Source: Bacteroidota bacterium (lineage in GTDB: Bacteria; Bacteroidota; Bacteroidia; Bacteroidales; F082). Taken from it: DNA of 64,000 bases. Under the pieces are notes generated by a model. The model was not told the DNA's origin. It saw only the letters and a list, made by a program, of their open reading frames with translations, and ran no database searches. The stretch lies in NCBI GenBank assembly GCA_013203805.1, contig JABMPH010000507.1, positions 1-64,000 of the forward strand. Reading direction: 5' to 3'. Shown here piece by piece: positions 17,499 through 26,518 of the stretch. The translations under genes were made by a program, and so were the position numbers. The first letter of the stretch is position 1. Each line of letters begins with the position of its first letter.

Positions 17499-19010
17499 AT
17501 GAAACATTTAGTAGTTCTTGCTACTTTAATATTAAATATATCTATTATTTACGGACAAAGTTTTACCGATATCCAAGCTGGACTTACAGGAGTAAGTGAA
17601 AGTGCCAGTAATTGGATTGACTATAACCAAGATGGGGCTATCGATATTTTTGTTACTGGCGATTTTTATAATAAGGGAGGACATGGAATAAGTACTAAGC
17701 TATATAAAAATTTAAGGAGAGATAGATTTACACAAGTTTTTTAGCCTGCGGTTAATGTTTACAGGGGTGATTTCGATTGGGCAGATTATAACAATGATGG
17801 TGTTGAAGATTTATTTATTATTGGTGAAACCGGTGATGGAAAATTAGTGGCGTACCTATATAGTAATAATAGAACATCTAATTTTAGTAGAATACCTTTA
17901 AATATACCCGGCTATCGCGATGGATCGGTTGAATGGGGTGATTACGATCGTGATGGAGATGTTGACCTACTTATTACCGGCTATACAAAAAACGGACCCA
18001 CAAGTAGTATCTATCGCAACGATAGAAATAATAAATTTGTTGATATCAAAGCTGAGTTTCCCGGGGTTGATTATGGTATTGGCAGGTGGAATGATTATGA
18101 TAATGATGGCGATTTAGATGTTATTATCAGCGGAAACGAAAGCTCAGGCAGAGTGATAACTCAACTTTTTAGAAATGATAATGGATACTTTAATTTTGTT
18201 GATATTGGGTTTACTAATTTGAAATTAAGTGATATTGCATGGGGTGATTATGATAATGATGGCGACTTAGATTTTGCAATAACAGGAGAAACACAAGGGG
18301 GCAAATTTGAAAGCAAATTATATAAAAATGAAAAAGATGGTCTGTTTTCACAAACATTTCCTGATTTTATTCCGGTAAGGTCAGGCTCAGTAGATTGGGG
18401 AGATATGGATCATGATGGTGATATTGACCTGTTATTAACAGGCGAAAGTGCTGTTGGCCCGGTTTCAAAAGTTTATCGTAATGATAGAAATGATATGTTC
18501 ACGGATATTCAGGCAGAAATAATAGGGTTATATATGAGCGATGGGCACTGGGGTGATTATGATAATGATGGGGATTTAGATGTTGTTATATCAGGGATGT
18601 CCAATAACTATGAATTTATTTCACGAGTTTATAGAAACGACCCAATAAGAAAAGATACAGTTTATAATACAAAATCAGAGAATATCTGGAATAACTCGGT
18701 TGTTGTTTATCCCATGGAAAAGAAAACATATTTCTATGTTTTTGCTTCTTGTTATTGTGATATAGATGGAGAAGGAGAAAATAGTTACCATGCATTTTTT
18801 AGCCCAATAGTAAAGCAAACTATACCATATACATTACAAAACAAATATAATCGATTGGTAAAAGAACAATTTCCTAATTGGTATGATTTTGATCAGGCAA
18901 CCATTATTGAAAACGGGTTTAGAACCATAGAACAAGCAAACGAATCAAAGAGAATTGCCATACGAGAATATCAATCGAAGAACTTTAAGGTACATGACTT
19001 GAAATGGTAG
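17499..19010 (+). pseudogene. Secreted FG-GAP/VCBS repeat protein interrupted by one in-frame TAG
   Basis: The reading frame begins at 17499 with a clear Sec signal peptide ending in IIYGQS. It runs through about seven repeats of the type WGDYDNDGDLD...GE, each with an Asp/Asn calcium-binding loop as in FG-GAP/VCBS beta-propellers. A single TAG at 17742-17744 breaks it after residue 81. The same frame continues at once with PAVNVYRGDFDWADYNNDG, a normal repeat, so only one codon is affected. The remaining ~420 codons keep the repeat periodicity and end with a non-repeat C-terminal domain of about 120 residues. No T9SS sorting domain is evident. A recent nonsense mutation, a sequencing error or amber readthrough would all fit. 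Confidence 0.8.
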
Positions 19011-19240
19011 ATTTCTTACTATTATTCTAATTCCTCTCACCTATTCTCATACTCAGGGTATTGTTTTCGGGCTGCTGTCATTCAGTATTATCAAAATTGT
19101 TTAAGGTAAATTCACCGAGCTTTCGCCTACGATTATAATTATCGACATACTTGCATTTCCAATGCTTGCAGTAGAATACGGCTTGATATAAAATTTTGAG
19201 TAAGACGGTTATCAAAAAACAAATAGTTATACTAAAAGTA

Positions 19241-19255
19241 CTTTGTATCTCAAAG
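19241..19255. promoter_or_regulatory. Palindromic operator-like site, copy 1 (CTTTG-N5-CAAAG)
   Basis: CTTTGTATCTCAAAG lies directly after the stop of the small HTH gene. With one more base upstream it shares the core ACTTTGTATYTCAAAG with the site in that gene's promoter (19563-19578), in opposite orientation. It is a probable binding site for the HTH regulator. Confidence 0.5.
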
Positions 19256-19256
19256 T

Positions 19257-19550
19257 CTAGCTACTAAGTAGTTTCTCAAATACACTCAGGTGATCTGTAA
19301 ATTTTCTAATCCCCTGCCGGGTGATTTTATAACTGGTTTTGGGACGGTTACTGACAAACTCCTTTTTAGTCTTGATCATATTATGCTTCTGCAATGCACT
19401 TAAATGATTGGAAATATTTCCATCAGTTGCTCCCAGAGTATTTCTTATGGTTGTAAAATCAACCCAATTACTTCTCAGAAGTATTGACATAATCCCCACT
19501 CTTACACGGCTATCAAAAGATTTATTTAGGCTTGATAATATCTCTTTCAT
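19257..19550 (-). CDS. Winged-helix transcriptional regulator (HTH_34/MarR-like)
   Basis: The 97-residue cytoplasmic protein is a single winged-helix domain of the small HTH_34-type family common in Bacteroidota. The recognition helix region is GATDGNISNHLSALQKHNMI (about 40-59), followed by a wing with RPKTSYKITRQG (about 68-79). It probably binds DNA as a dimer. A palindrome with the core CTTTG-N5-CAAAG sits at its own promoter and another immediately beyond its stop codon, so autoregulation is likely. No obvious target gene is adjacent. Confidence 0.8.
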   Translation of the reverse strand: MKEILSSLNKSFDSRVRVGIMSILLRSNWVDFTTIRNTLGATDGNISNHLSALQKHNMIKTKKEFVSNRPKTSYKITRQGIRKFTDHLSVFEKLLSS

Positions 19551-19562
19551 AGTTATAGAGTT

Positions 19563-19580
19563 CTTTGAAATACAAAGTTA
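19563..19580 (-). promoter_or_regulatory. Promoter and operator-like palindrome, copy 2
   Basis: The minus strand has the -7 element TAACTTTG (complement of 19573-19580). Overlapping it is the palindrome CTTTG-N5-CAAAG (19563-19577), only ~13 bases before the ATG at 19550. A repressor bound here would block transcription of its own gene. Confidence 0.6.
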
Positions 19581-19607
19581 CATATAATTTTAAACAAATA
19601 GGCCTGA

Positions 19608-21056
19608 TCATCTATTTTTCCAATCTCCACTAATTTTAATGAGGTTAATCAACGCATCAATTGACTGTTCTTGTTTAATATTTTTCTGAATAAGTTTTCT
19701 GCCCTTATATAAATCTACATTTCCATTACCAGTTCCAACCATGCCATAATCTGCATCAGCCATCTCTCCCGGCCCATTTACCGAGCATCCCATAACTGCT
19801 ATTTTCAAACCGCGGATATGAGATGTATGCTTTTTCACTTCTTGTAGTAGATTTACAAGAACAATAGATGATCTTCCACATGTTGGACAAGCAATAAATT
19901 CAGTTTTACTGATTCTTAAGCCTAGTACTTGTAATATTTCCAACGAAAGTTTAGCATTTTGGTCATGTGTAGTAATATCATTATTCTCAAACCAGATTCC
20001 ATCTGGTTTGTTTTGGAGCATTAAAATTGTTGCATCAACGGTTGCACGAATAATTAGCTCTTCGATAGATAAATTAGGGTATACCAATTTACAAATTTCA
20101 TATCCTTTTTTACCACTATCTACATTTATTGATTCATTATGATTTGAATAATCAGCTAATTCTGACTTGCCTGACGTCAACACTAACGGGGGCTTTCTAG
20201 AAAAATATTTTGTTGCGATTCTGATTGATTCATGAGGAATTCCATTTGCAATATTCCATCTTTTGCCATAGAAATCTATTAACATTTTTGCGACCGGTAT
20301 TTCGGCAACTGGATCTTCAGAAAGTGATACACGAATTGTATCACCAATTCCATGTGCTAATAAATATCCAATCCCTGCCGCTGACTTAACTCGTCCTTCA
20401 TCTTCACTTCCAGCCTCAGTAACTCCTAGGTGTATCGGGTAATTCAATCCTTCACCAATAAGTTTTTTTACAAGTAATTTGTTAGCATCTATAATCATTA
20501 CAACATTACTTGCTTTTACAGATAGAATGAGTTTATTGAAGTTGTGATTCTTACAAATCCTTACAAATTCCATCAACGACTCAACCATTCCAAGTGCAGA
20601 ATTGCCAAATTTGTACAAAATCGTTTCTGATAATGATCCGTGATTAACACCAATGCGAATTGCTGTATTGTGCTTTTTGCAAACACTTAAAAGTGGAATC
20701 AGCTTTTCGGATATTGATGACTGGGAATCAATATAATTTCCCGGATTAATGCGCACTTTATCAACAAATTGAGCAGCTACCTCGGCAATTTTAGGATTAA
20801 AATGAACATCGGCTATCAATGGAATATCTATCCCAATTTTACAAAGCCCTTCCTTAATATCCTTAAGATTATTTGCTTCATTAATATTTTGAGTTGTAAT
20901 TCTTACAAAATCACAACCTGCTTTTGCCAACCTTGCAACTTGATTAACAGTTGCAACAGTGTCCATAGTTTTGGTGGTGGTCATCGATTGTATACGAATA
21001 GGACTATTCCCACCAAGGAAGGTATTACCGATATTAATTTCTGAAGATGAGTACAC
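19608..21056 (-). CDS. ispG: 4-hydroxy-3-methylbut-2-enyl-diphosphate synthase (IspG/GcpE)
   Basis: This [4Fe-4S] enzyme of the MEP pathway reduces MEcPP to HMBPP. The N-terminal TIM barrel is intact (PIRIQSMTTT, DIPLIADVHFNPKIA, RINPGNY, VTEAGSEDEGRVKSAAGIG). The C-terminal cluster domain has ACPTCGRSS and MGCSVNGPGEMADADYG, holding the three Cys and the Glu ligand. Between SLSEDP and ACPTC there are about 140 residues. E. coli-type two-domain enzymes have about 30, and I recall a much larger insertion domain in most Bacteroidota, giving proteins of 600 or more residues. At 482 residues this is an intermediate form. Confidence 0.9.
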   Translation of the reverse strand: MYSSSEINIGNTFLGGNSPIRIQSMTTTKTMDTVATVNQVARLAKAGCDFVRITTQNINEANNLKDIKEGLCKIGIDIPLIADVHFNPKIAEVAAQFVDKVRINPGNYIDSQSSISEKLIPLLSVCKKHNTAIRIGVNHGSLSETILYKFGNSALGMVESLMEFVRICKNHNFNKLILSVKASNVVMIIDANKLLVKKLIGEGLNYPIHLGVTEAGSEDEGRVKSAAGIGYLLAHGIGDTIRVSLSEDPVAEIPVAKMLIDFYGKRWNIANGIPHESIRIATKYFSRKPPLVLTSGKSELADYSNHNESINVDSGKKGYEICKLVYPNLSIEELIIRATVDATILMLQNKPDGIWFENNDITTHDQNAKLSLEILQVLGLRISKTEFIACPTCGRSSIVLVNLLQEVKKHTSHIRGLKIAVMGCSVNGPGEMADADYGMVGTGNGNVDLYKGRKLIQKNIKQEQSIDALINLIKISGDWKNR

Positions 21057-21067
21057 TTTTTGTATGA

Positions 21068-21679
21068 TTAATTTAATTGGATTGATAATCCGGCATTTAC
21101 TATTCCTTTATAACCATACCCAAGTTCAATAAAACCGCCAATATTATTGCCTAATCTCATTCCTATTACATTTATTTGCCATGCCAAGCGATTAATACTT
21201 CCTGAAGAGGATTGTTTGCCACTATCAACAGGTGCTGTAAGAGTTTCATTACCTAGTGAGTAGCCAATTCCTAACCCGGAGTATAATTGTACTTTTTTTA
21301 AATTTTGATATCTGTATTGTCCTTCTATAGCCACTGTTAAAAAACTTCTTTTAATTTCGCCCTCCAGTGATCCAACATTAAATAAATCGCCCTTGGTTTG
21401 ACTATAACTTGCTGATCCTCCCCAAAAGAACATTTCACTTTTAGATACTTTTCTATAGGTAAGAGAAATTATTCCTAATCCACTATAATTATCACGAACA
21501 TAGCGCTTGTCAGGAAACTTATCATCAAGCATTGATGAACTTATATTTTGAAATAAATCAGCTGAAGGTAGGCCATAGCTTATCATTAAATCGTGATGCA
21601 AATAACTTCTATCGAAACTTTGGGCAGTTAAAGTATTGCTAGCGATTAATATTAATAGAAATGCAAACGATCTTATCAT
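21068..21679 (-). CDS. Outer-membrane beta-barrel-like protein of unknown function
   Basis: Starting at 21679 gives a clean Sec signal peptide (residues 1-20, ending LTAQS), so I prefer this to the upstream in-frame ATG at 21724. The ~203-residue product has alternating strands and Gly/aromatic pairs (LGIISLTYRKV, FWGGSASYSQT, LYSGLGIGYSLGN, GGFIELGYGYKG). This pattern is typical of small eight- to ten-strand Bacteroidota barrels. It starts 12 bases from the ispG start on the same strand and is upstream of it. I cannot name a function. Confidence 0.6.
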   Translation of the reverse strand: MIRSFAFLLILIASNTLTAQSFDRSYLHHDLMISYGLPSADLFQNISSSMLDDKFPDKRYVRDNYSGLGIISLTYRKVSKSEMFFWGGSASYSQTKGDLFNVGSLEGEIKRSFLTVAIEGQYRYQNLKKVQLYSGLGIGYSLGNETLTAPVDSGKQSSSGSINRLAWQINVIGMRLGNNIGGFIELGYGYKGIVNAGLSIQLN

Positions 21680-21812
21680 TGCTAAATTTTTCTCAAAACT
21701 ACAATATTTTGAGATATTGGCCATGCCAAATATTGTAGAGTTATGGTTAGTTAGGAATTTGTTTTCGTTATAATTATTATTTAATTTTACCTAAACTTTA
21801 AAACTATTATAC

Positions 21813-21989
21813 ATGAGCACAGAAAGCAAAGTATTGGAAACAATGGAGAAAGCCGCTAAGCCATTAAAAGCAGGTGAAATTGCGGATATGACTGGGATTG
21901 ACAAAGAGGATGTGGACAAGGCAATAAAATCCTTAAAAAAAGAAGAAAAAATATTTTCACCTAAGAACTGTTATTATTCTCCCAAGTAA
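21813..21989 (+). CDS. Small winged-helix-like DNA-binding protein (58 aa)
   Basis: This short gene encodes 58 residues. The sequence reads as a compact winged helix: KVLETMEKAAKPLKAGEIA, then a turn and helix GIDKEDVDKAIKSLKKEEKI, and a strand ending SPKNCYYSPK. This is the pattern of small MarR-like proteins in anaerobes in which a helix-turn-helix is followed by a minimal wing. A near-consensus -7 (TAATTTTA) lies ~25 bases upstream. Codon use looks normal for the region. The target is unknown. Confidence 0.65.
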   Translation: MSTESKVLETMEKAAKPLKAGEIADMTGIDKEDVDKAIKSLKKEEKIFSPKNCYYSPK

Positions 21990-22214
21990 GATTGTAAAGC
22001 ATGTCTTTCGTTTCATGTGGTAAGTAATTTGTATAAAAACAGTATGTTATTAATATGCTGCGATTTACAAAGCCTTGTCATTAGCAACTAGCGTAGCGAT
22101 GAGAGGCCTCCTCAGATTTCTATTTATTTGTTGAAAAAAAAGCGACCCTCCTCATGATGTTTGCTTTTTGAATATTTATATATTATATTTGTGTTTTATA
22201 AATATAATACGTAA
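21990..22214. other. Intergenic region before the toxin-antitoxin pair
   Basis: There is no gene here. The stretch includes an imperfect palindrome TGAGAGGCCTCCTCA (22100-22114) and a higher-GC patch than its surroundings, followed by an AT-rich segment with overlapping TATA-like words just before the antitoxin gene. Confidence 0.35.
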
Positions 22215-22448
22215 ATGACAACTTTTACCAGTACACTACCCGACCATCTTCTGTCCAGGTTAAATGAGGCAGCAAAGGGGCTATCAATTCCCAAAAACAA
22301 GATCATTGAAAAGGCACTAAATATCTACCTCGATCAGTTAAACCGTGCTGAATATGTTAGATCATATAAGCAAGCTACCGAAGATACCGACATTCTTACC
22401 ATGGCAGAAGAAGGTATGGAGGACTACCTAAAACAATTGGACTCATGA
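22215..22448 (+). CDS. Ribbon-helix-helix antitoxin
   Basis: The 77-residue protein starts with an RHH DNA-binding motif (TTFTSTLPDHLLSRLNEAAK, then IPKNKIIEKALNIYL, about residues 2-40). It ends with an acidic tail (about 50-77) suited to wrapping the toxin. It precedes the MazF-like toxin with a 4-base ATGA overlap, the standard antitoxin-first arrangement, and should repress its own promoter. Confidence 0.88.
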   Translation: MTTFTSTLPDHLLSRLNEAAKGLSIPKNKIIEKALNIYLDQLNRAEYVRSYKQATEDTDILTMAEEGMEDYLKQLDS

Positions 22449-22777
22449 GGCAACGTGAAATATGGTATGCCGACTTAAACCCTGTTATTGGAAGTGAGCA
22501 AAGAGGACTTCGACCTATCGTTATAATCAGTGGTAATATGCTTAATGAGCTACTCCCCATTGTGATTTCTTGTCCTCTAACAACAAAAATTAAAAACTAC
22601 AAGGGAAACCTAATACTTAACCCTGATGAACACAATGGCTTATCACAAAAATCCGAAATTTTGATTTTTCATATTCGTTCAATCTCAAAAGAACGATTGG
22701 TGAAGAAAATTGGAAGTATTACAAATAATGAACTGGAAAAACTCAAACAGGGTCTGGAAGATATTATGAGGTATTGA
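22445..22777 (+). CDS. MazF/PemK-family endoribonuclease toxin
   Basis: The 110-residue toxin shows the family fold signature: REIWYADLNPVIGSEQRGLRPIV (split here as REIWYADLNP, GSEQRG and RPIVIIS), the SCPLTT strand and the late RSISKERL. MazF-type enzymes cut single-stranded mRNA at short sequences and stop growth when free of antitoxin. The start overlaps the antitoxin stop. Conserved Arg and Thr residues are retained, so the toxin looks intact. Confidence 0.9.
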   Translation: MRQREIWYADLNPVIGSEQRGLRPIVIISGNMLNELLPIVISCPLTTKIKNYKGNLILNPDEHNGLSQKSEILIFHIRSISKERLVKKIGSITNNELEKLKQGLEDIMRY

Positions 22778-22849
22778 AAATGGCACTTATAAGGTTCATG
22801 TTTTGCATGCATATAAGGCTGGGTGGGAAAACTTGGACTAGATGGGATG

Positions 22850-23034
22850 CTACAGGCTTTGGATTAAGAATAATGGATAATTATTTTAAACTTACTAATG
22901 AATACAATACATCTAAAATAAAGCATAAAATAATAGATTTATATGATAAACAAAATAATCCCACAGGAACAAAAGTTAACATAACCATCCCTCTTAATTT
23001 TAACTACAATCTTAAAAAAACAATGAGCACTTAA
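22850..23034 (+). pseudogene. Remnant of a LytS-family histidine kinase C-terminus
   Basis: A short open stretch after the toxin reads GFGLRIMDNYFKLTNEYN, then KIIDLYDKQNNPTGTKVNITIPL. This matches the last ~50 residues of the ATPase domain of LytS/YehU-type histidine kinases, where a G(V/I)GL box is followed by D.....GT.V.I.IPL. Everything upstream of the G box is missing and replaced by unrelated sequence with stops in all frames. I read it as the 3' end of a kinase gene left behind after insertion of the toxin-antitoxin module or a deletion. Confidence 0.6.
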
Positions 23035-23093
23035 GGAGGGTTCAATAAATTCCTTTCCTTAAAGACCCCATCCTTTAAGATAATTCACTACTT

Positions 23094-24011
23094 TTGACGA
23101 CCGTGAAAGAAGTGCTAAAAATAGGAAGACTTAGATGGCTACATATTAATGAGCCTGATGAAAATGATTTCGATGAATTTGAAAACAAATATCATTTTCA
23201 CCATTTGGATATTGAAGATTGTAGACAAACAAATCAACGGCCAAAGATTGACATCTATGATGATTACTATTTTTTAATTTTTCATTTTCCGGTATTCGAC
23301 AGAAAGAATTTATTTGTAAAACCTCGCGAATTAAAGGTGTTTTGGGGCGAAGATTTTTTAATTACTGTTGGGAAGACCCACTGGATAGTTGATAGAATGT
23401 TCGAAGAAGCAAAGCAACAAGATGAGAAAGGTATTGATTTTGAGATCGGCACATCCGATGCATTATTATACACTATTCTTGAAAAACTGATGACAGAGTC
23501 GGTTTTCATTCTTCGTAAAATTGGTCTTGAACTTGAGTTAATTAATCGTGAACTATTTAGCGGAAAAGCTAGAAGAATTATTGAGAGACTTTCCATTACC
23601 CGAAAAAATATTATTGCCATAAACACTATGTTTAAACCCCAACTCAGGGTATTTAACAAATTTGAATCGGGTAAGGTTGAAGGTTATGCCCATAATATGG
23701 AAGAATACTGGGGTAATATCCTCGATTATTACAACAAAATGTGGGATATGACCGAAGATTATGGTGAACTAATCGAAGGGCTATCCGTTACTTTCGACTC
23801 GATGCAGACCAATAATACTAATGAGATAATGAAAACACTTACTCTCATCTCATCAATTATCCTTCCACTTACTTTTCTCACAGGCCTTTATGGGATGAAT
23901 GTTCTACTCCCCATGGAAAAAAACAATTTGACGTTTTGGATAATAATTGCCATTATGCTTATAACAGGTGGCGGTATGGCAGCCTATTTCAAAAGACGCA
24001 AATGGCTTTAA
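23094..24011 (+). CDS. corA: CorA-family Mg2+/divalent cation channel
   Basis: The 305-residue protein has a large acidic cytoplasmic N-domain (residues 1-240) and two C-terminal membrane helices. The first helix is followed by the diagnostic YGMNV loop (about 269-273), and the second ends in a basic KRRKW tail. CorA pentamers admit Mg2+ (or Co2+/Ni2+). The reading frame begins with TTG at 23094; a GTG at 23103 is an alternative and I cannot decide between them. It is transcribed alone. Confidence 0.9.
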   Translation: MTTVKEVLKIGRLRWLHINEPDENDFDEFENKYHFHHLDIEDCRQTNQRPKIDIYDDYYFLIFHFPVFDRKNLFVKPRELKVFWGEDFLITVGKTHWIVDRMFEEAKQQDEKGIDFEIGTSDALLYTILEKLMTESVFILRKIGLELELINRELFSGKARRIIERLSITRKNIIAINTMFKPQLRVFNKFESGKVEGYAHNMEEYWGNILDYYNKMWDMTEDYGELIEGLSVTFDSMQTNNTNEIMKTLTLISSIILPLTFLTGLYGMNVLLPMEKNNLTFWIIIAIMLITGGGMAAYFKRRKWL

Positions 24012-24041
24012 TAAATTAGCTGTCTTTTTCATTCTATTTCC

Positions 24042-24049
24042 TACTTTTG
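24042..24049 (+). promoter_or_regulatory. -7 element TACTTTTG upstream of the Cache kinase
   Basis: TACTTTTG matches the Bacteroidota -7 consensus and lies 30 bases after the corA stop. If used, it gives the kinase gene a leader of about 115 bases that contains the long hairpin at 24079-24129. Confidence 0.4.
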
Positions 24050-24078
24050 TGTCCTTATTAATTAAAGATGAAACGAAC

Positions 24079-24129
24079 ATGTTAAAAATCATCATTATTT
24101 ACACACAAGGAAATGATTATTTTTAACAT
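24079..24129. terminator. Long stem-loop in the leader of the Cache kinase gene
   Basis: GTTAAAAATCATCATT (24081-24096) pairs with AATGATTATTTTTAAC (24112-24127) with one mismatch across 16 positions. Two further pairs extend the stem to 24079/24129; the loop is 15 bases. It could terminate corA transcription, or act as an attenuator or operator for the kinase gene, whose ATG is at 24171. Confidence 0.5.
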
Positions 24130-24170
24130 AAGAGTTCCATGTGTCCTATGAAATATAAAATTATAAACAC

Positions 24171-26264
24171 ATGAAAAATAAGTATTTCAATCTAAAGCTC
24201 AAGTTCCAACTGTTTTACCCTGTATTGATTGCTCTTATTGTAGCCATTATTGTTTTTACATTTTTCCTTGTTAATATTAGCCGTGAGTCGATTTACCAAA
24301 TAGCCGAAAACGACATGTTACTTGAGGCAACAACCATTAAAAAAATGTTTGAACGAGAGCGTGAATTGAAGCTTGAAAATGTAAAAACTAACTTAAAAGT
24401 TGCCCATAGATTATTTTACGACAAACACCTTCGCTTCTCCAGAGTTATTGATAAAGTTGAAGGCACCAATCAATTTAGCCATATTAAGCATGAAATTAGT
24501 ATTAAACAATTATTATGGGGAGGAGAACCTCTTCTAAATTCAAATACTTTTCCCGATGAAACTTATGAGTTATTTGGTGGGACAACAACAATCTTTCAGA
24601 AAATTGACAGTGGTTTCTTGAGAATATCCACAAATGTACTCAATGAAAACAATGAACGAGCTGTAGGTACATTCATTCCTAACTCATCAATTGTAGCGTA
24701 TACAATTAACCAAGGTAAAGTTTATTACGGAAGGGCTTACGTGGTAAACGACTGGTACATTACTGCATATGAACCGATTTATATGGATAATGAATTAATT
24801 GGAGTACTATATGTGGGTGGAAAAGAAAAAGACATTGAAAAACTCCGCCTTACCCTTAACACCATCACAATTGGAGAAACCGGATTTCCTTTTGTGTTGG
24901 ATATTGATGGTGAAATAGTTTTACAACCCCTTGATTTCAGAAACAAAATAATCGACAAAACTCTTCAGAAACTGGTGATGTCGGATAGCGTAAAAATAAA
25001 ACGATTTACAAGCCCAGTTTATAATGTAGAATATCTTCTTGCCTACGATTACTATTCCGATTTTGGATTTCATATCGTTACAGCAATCCCCACAAAAGAG
25101 CTAACATATGTGCCATTAAAAACTATAATTGTTAATTCCATATTTATCGGGAGCATATTAGTTATCCTGATAATTATTATGATGTTTTCGATCACAACAA
25201 GAAGGGTTCACCGAATCCTAAGGGCAATAAAGGTAAGTAATACAAAACTTAAAACGACCAAAGAAGCACTAAAAAGAAGCGAAGAAAACTTTGAAACAAT
25301 ATTCCAAAATAGTAGCGATGAGATATTTGTAAGTGACTTGCAGGGCAATATTATTGAAGTTAATGATCAGGCCAGTAAATCACTTGGTTATTCACATCAA
25401 GAACTTCTGCAGATGAATATTCTAGACCTTAAACCGTTAAAACAAGCTGAATTATTTCTTAAATATCGAAAAACTATTATTGAAGAAGGGGCATATCTAT
25501 ATGACTCAGAATACATAACAAACTCAGGTGATACAATCCCCGTTGAAACAAACAGCAGGGTACTGGAATTCAATGGAGAAACAGTAATTTTAAGTATTTC
25601 ACGTAACCTGGCTAAGCGGAAAGAAATGGAACGAAAAGTTCTAAGCGCTGTTATTCAAACTGAGGAAAAAGAGCGTGAACGATTTTCAAAAGACATGCAT
25701 GATGGCATAGGACCTTTACTTTCTACCATAAAGCTTTATGTAAACGAACTTGGATCTGCCGAAATTGGCAAAAAAGAGAAAATCGAATTTGTTGATCAGG
25801 TAAATAAAATGCTTGATGATGCTGTTACAAGCATTCGCGAGATATCGAATAATCTGATGCCACGAGTTATCCACGAATATGGGCTTGTAAAAGCTCTGGA
25901 GGCTTTTTGCGAGAAAGTAAATCAAACGGGTAAAATTTATGTTGATTTCAATACCACTGGTATCGAATATTCGCTTGACAAAAATGTCCAACTAATATTA
26001 TTTCGGGTAATTAGTGAGCTTCTAACCAATACCATAAAACACGCTAAAGCAAAAAGTGCATACATTCAACTGCAAAAATCCGACGACAATATTTCACTGA
26101 TATTTACTGATGATGGTATTGGGTTCGACAGCAAAACAGTTATGGAAAACAAAAATACCGGCATAGGCCTCAAAAGTATAGTTAGCCGCATAAAATCAAT
26201 AAATGGTAATTGTGAAATTATTAGTAAAGAAGGAAAAGGATTTAAAATTATTATTGAGATTTAA
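24171..26264 (+). CDS. Cache-PAS sensor histidine kinase (NarX/LytS-like HisKA_3 type)
   Basis: The 697-residue inner-membrane kinase has TM1 (about 14-35), a double-Cache-like periplasmic sensor (about 40-315, with GTFIPNSSIVAYTINQG, YITAYEPIYMD and GETGFPFVLD), TM2 (about 322-343), a PAS domain (about 373-480) and a dimerisation helix with the phosphoacceptor H510 in KDMHDGIGP. An ATPase domain follows (TNTIKHAKA, DDGIGFD, GIGLKSI). The HxDGIGP box pairs with LuxR-type response regulators. Such a regulator follows at 26519. The Cache ligand is unknown; small organic acids or amines are common for this fold. Confidence 0.9.
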   Translation: MKNKYFNLKLKFQLFYPVLIALIVAIIVFTFFLVNISRESIYQIAENDMLLEATTIKKMFERERELKLENVKTNLKVAHRLFYDKHLRFSRVIDKVEGTNQFSHIKHEISIKQLLWGGEPLLNSNTFPDETYELFGGTTTIFQKIDSGFLRISTNVLNENNERAVGTFIPNSSIVAYTINQGKVYYGRAYVVNDWYITAYEPIYMDNELIGVLYVGGKEKDIEKLRLTLNTITIGETGFPFVLDIDGEIVLQPLDFRNKIIDKTLQKLVMSDSVKIKRFTSPVYNVEYLLAYDYYSDFGFHIVTAIPTKELTYVPLKTIIVNSIFIGSILVILIIIMMFSITTRRVHRILRAIKVSNTKLKTTKEALKRSEENFETIFQNSSDEIFVSDLQGNIIEVNDQASKSLGYSHQELLQMNILDLKPLKQAELFLKYRKTIIEEGAYLYDSEYITNSGDTIPVETNSRVLEFNGETVILSISRNLAKRKEMERKVLSAVIQTEEKERERFSKDMHDGIGPLLSTIKLYVNELGSAEIGKKEKIEFVDQVNKMLDDAVTSIREISNNLMPRVIHEYGLVKALEAFCEKVNQTGKIYVDFNTTGIEYSLDKNVQLILFRVISELLTNTIKHAKAKSAYIQLQKSDDNISLIFTDDGIGFDSKTVMENKNTGIGLKSIVSRIKSINGNCEIISKEGKGFKIIIEI

Positions 26265-26285
26265 TTATATAAACTGGATAAAATT

Positions 26286-26352
26286 GTGGAAATAAGGGAA
26301 TAAGGAATTAATATTATGGAACAGAATATTCCCCTTATTTCCCGATTCCCTC
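26286..26352. repeat. Inverted repeat of the GGGAAATAAGGG family, copy 1
   Basis: GGAAATAAGGGAATAAGG (26288-26305) pairs with CCCCTTATTTCC (26331-26342) through a ~10-bp perfect stem. The arms are purine-rich on one side and pyrimidine-rich on the other. The same short words recur at 32033-32097 and 51624-51732. It sits between the kinase and its regulator gene. Confidence 0.55.
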
Positions 26353-26518
26353 CTATACCCACAACGAATTTTTCTTAAACCGTGGCAAAAATGAGTTAAT
26401 CAACTGATCCACTAGTTACGATGGTTTTTATTCAAAACTCAATCATAAACCCTATGGTAATTATTAAATAAAAACTAAGGATGTTACATTTCTTATTAAT
26501 TTCGCACTACTAATCCAT

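Noticed and set aside
17742-17744. Pyrrolysine at the amber codon
   Set aside because: No pyl genes are present in the window, and FG-GAP repeats do not use this residue; a mutation or error is simpler.
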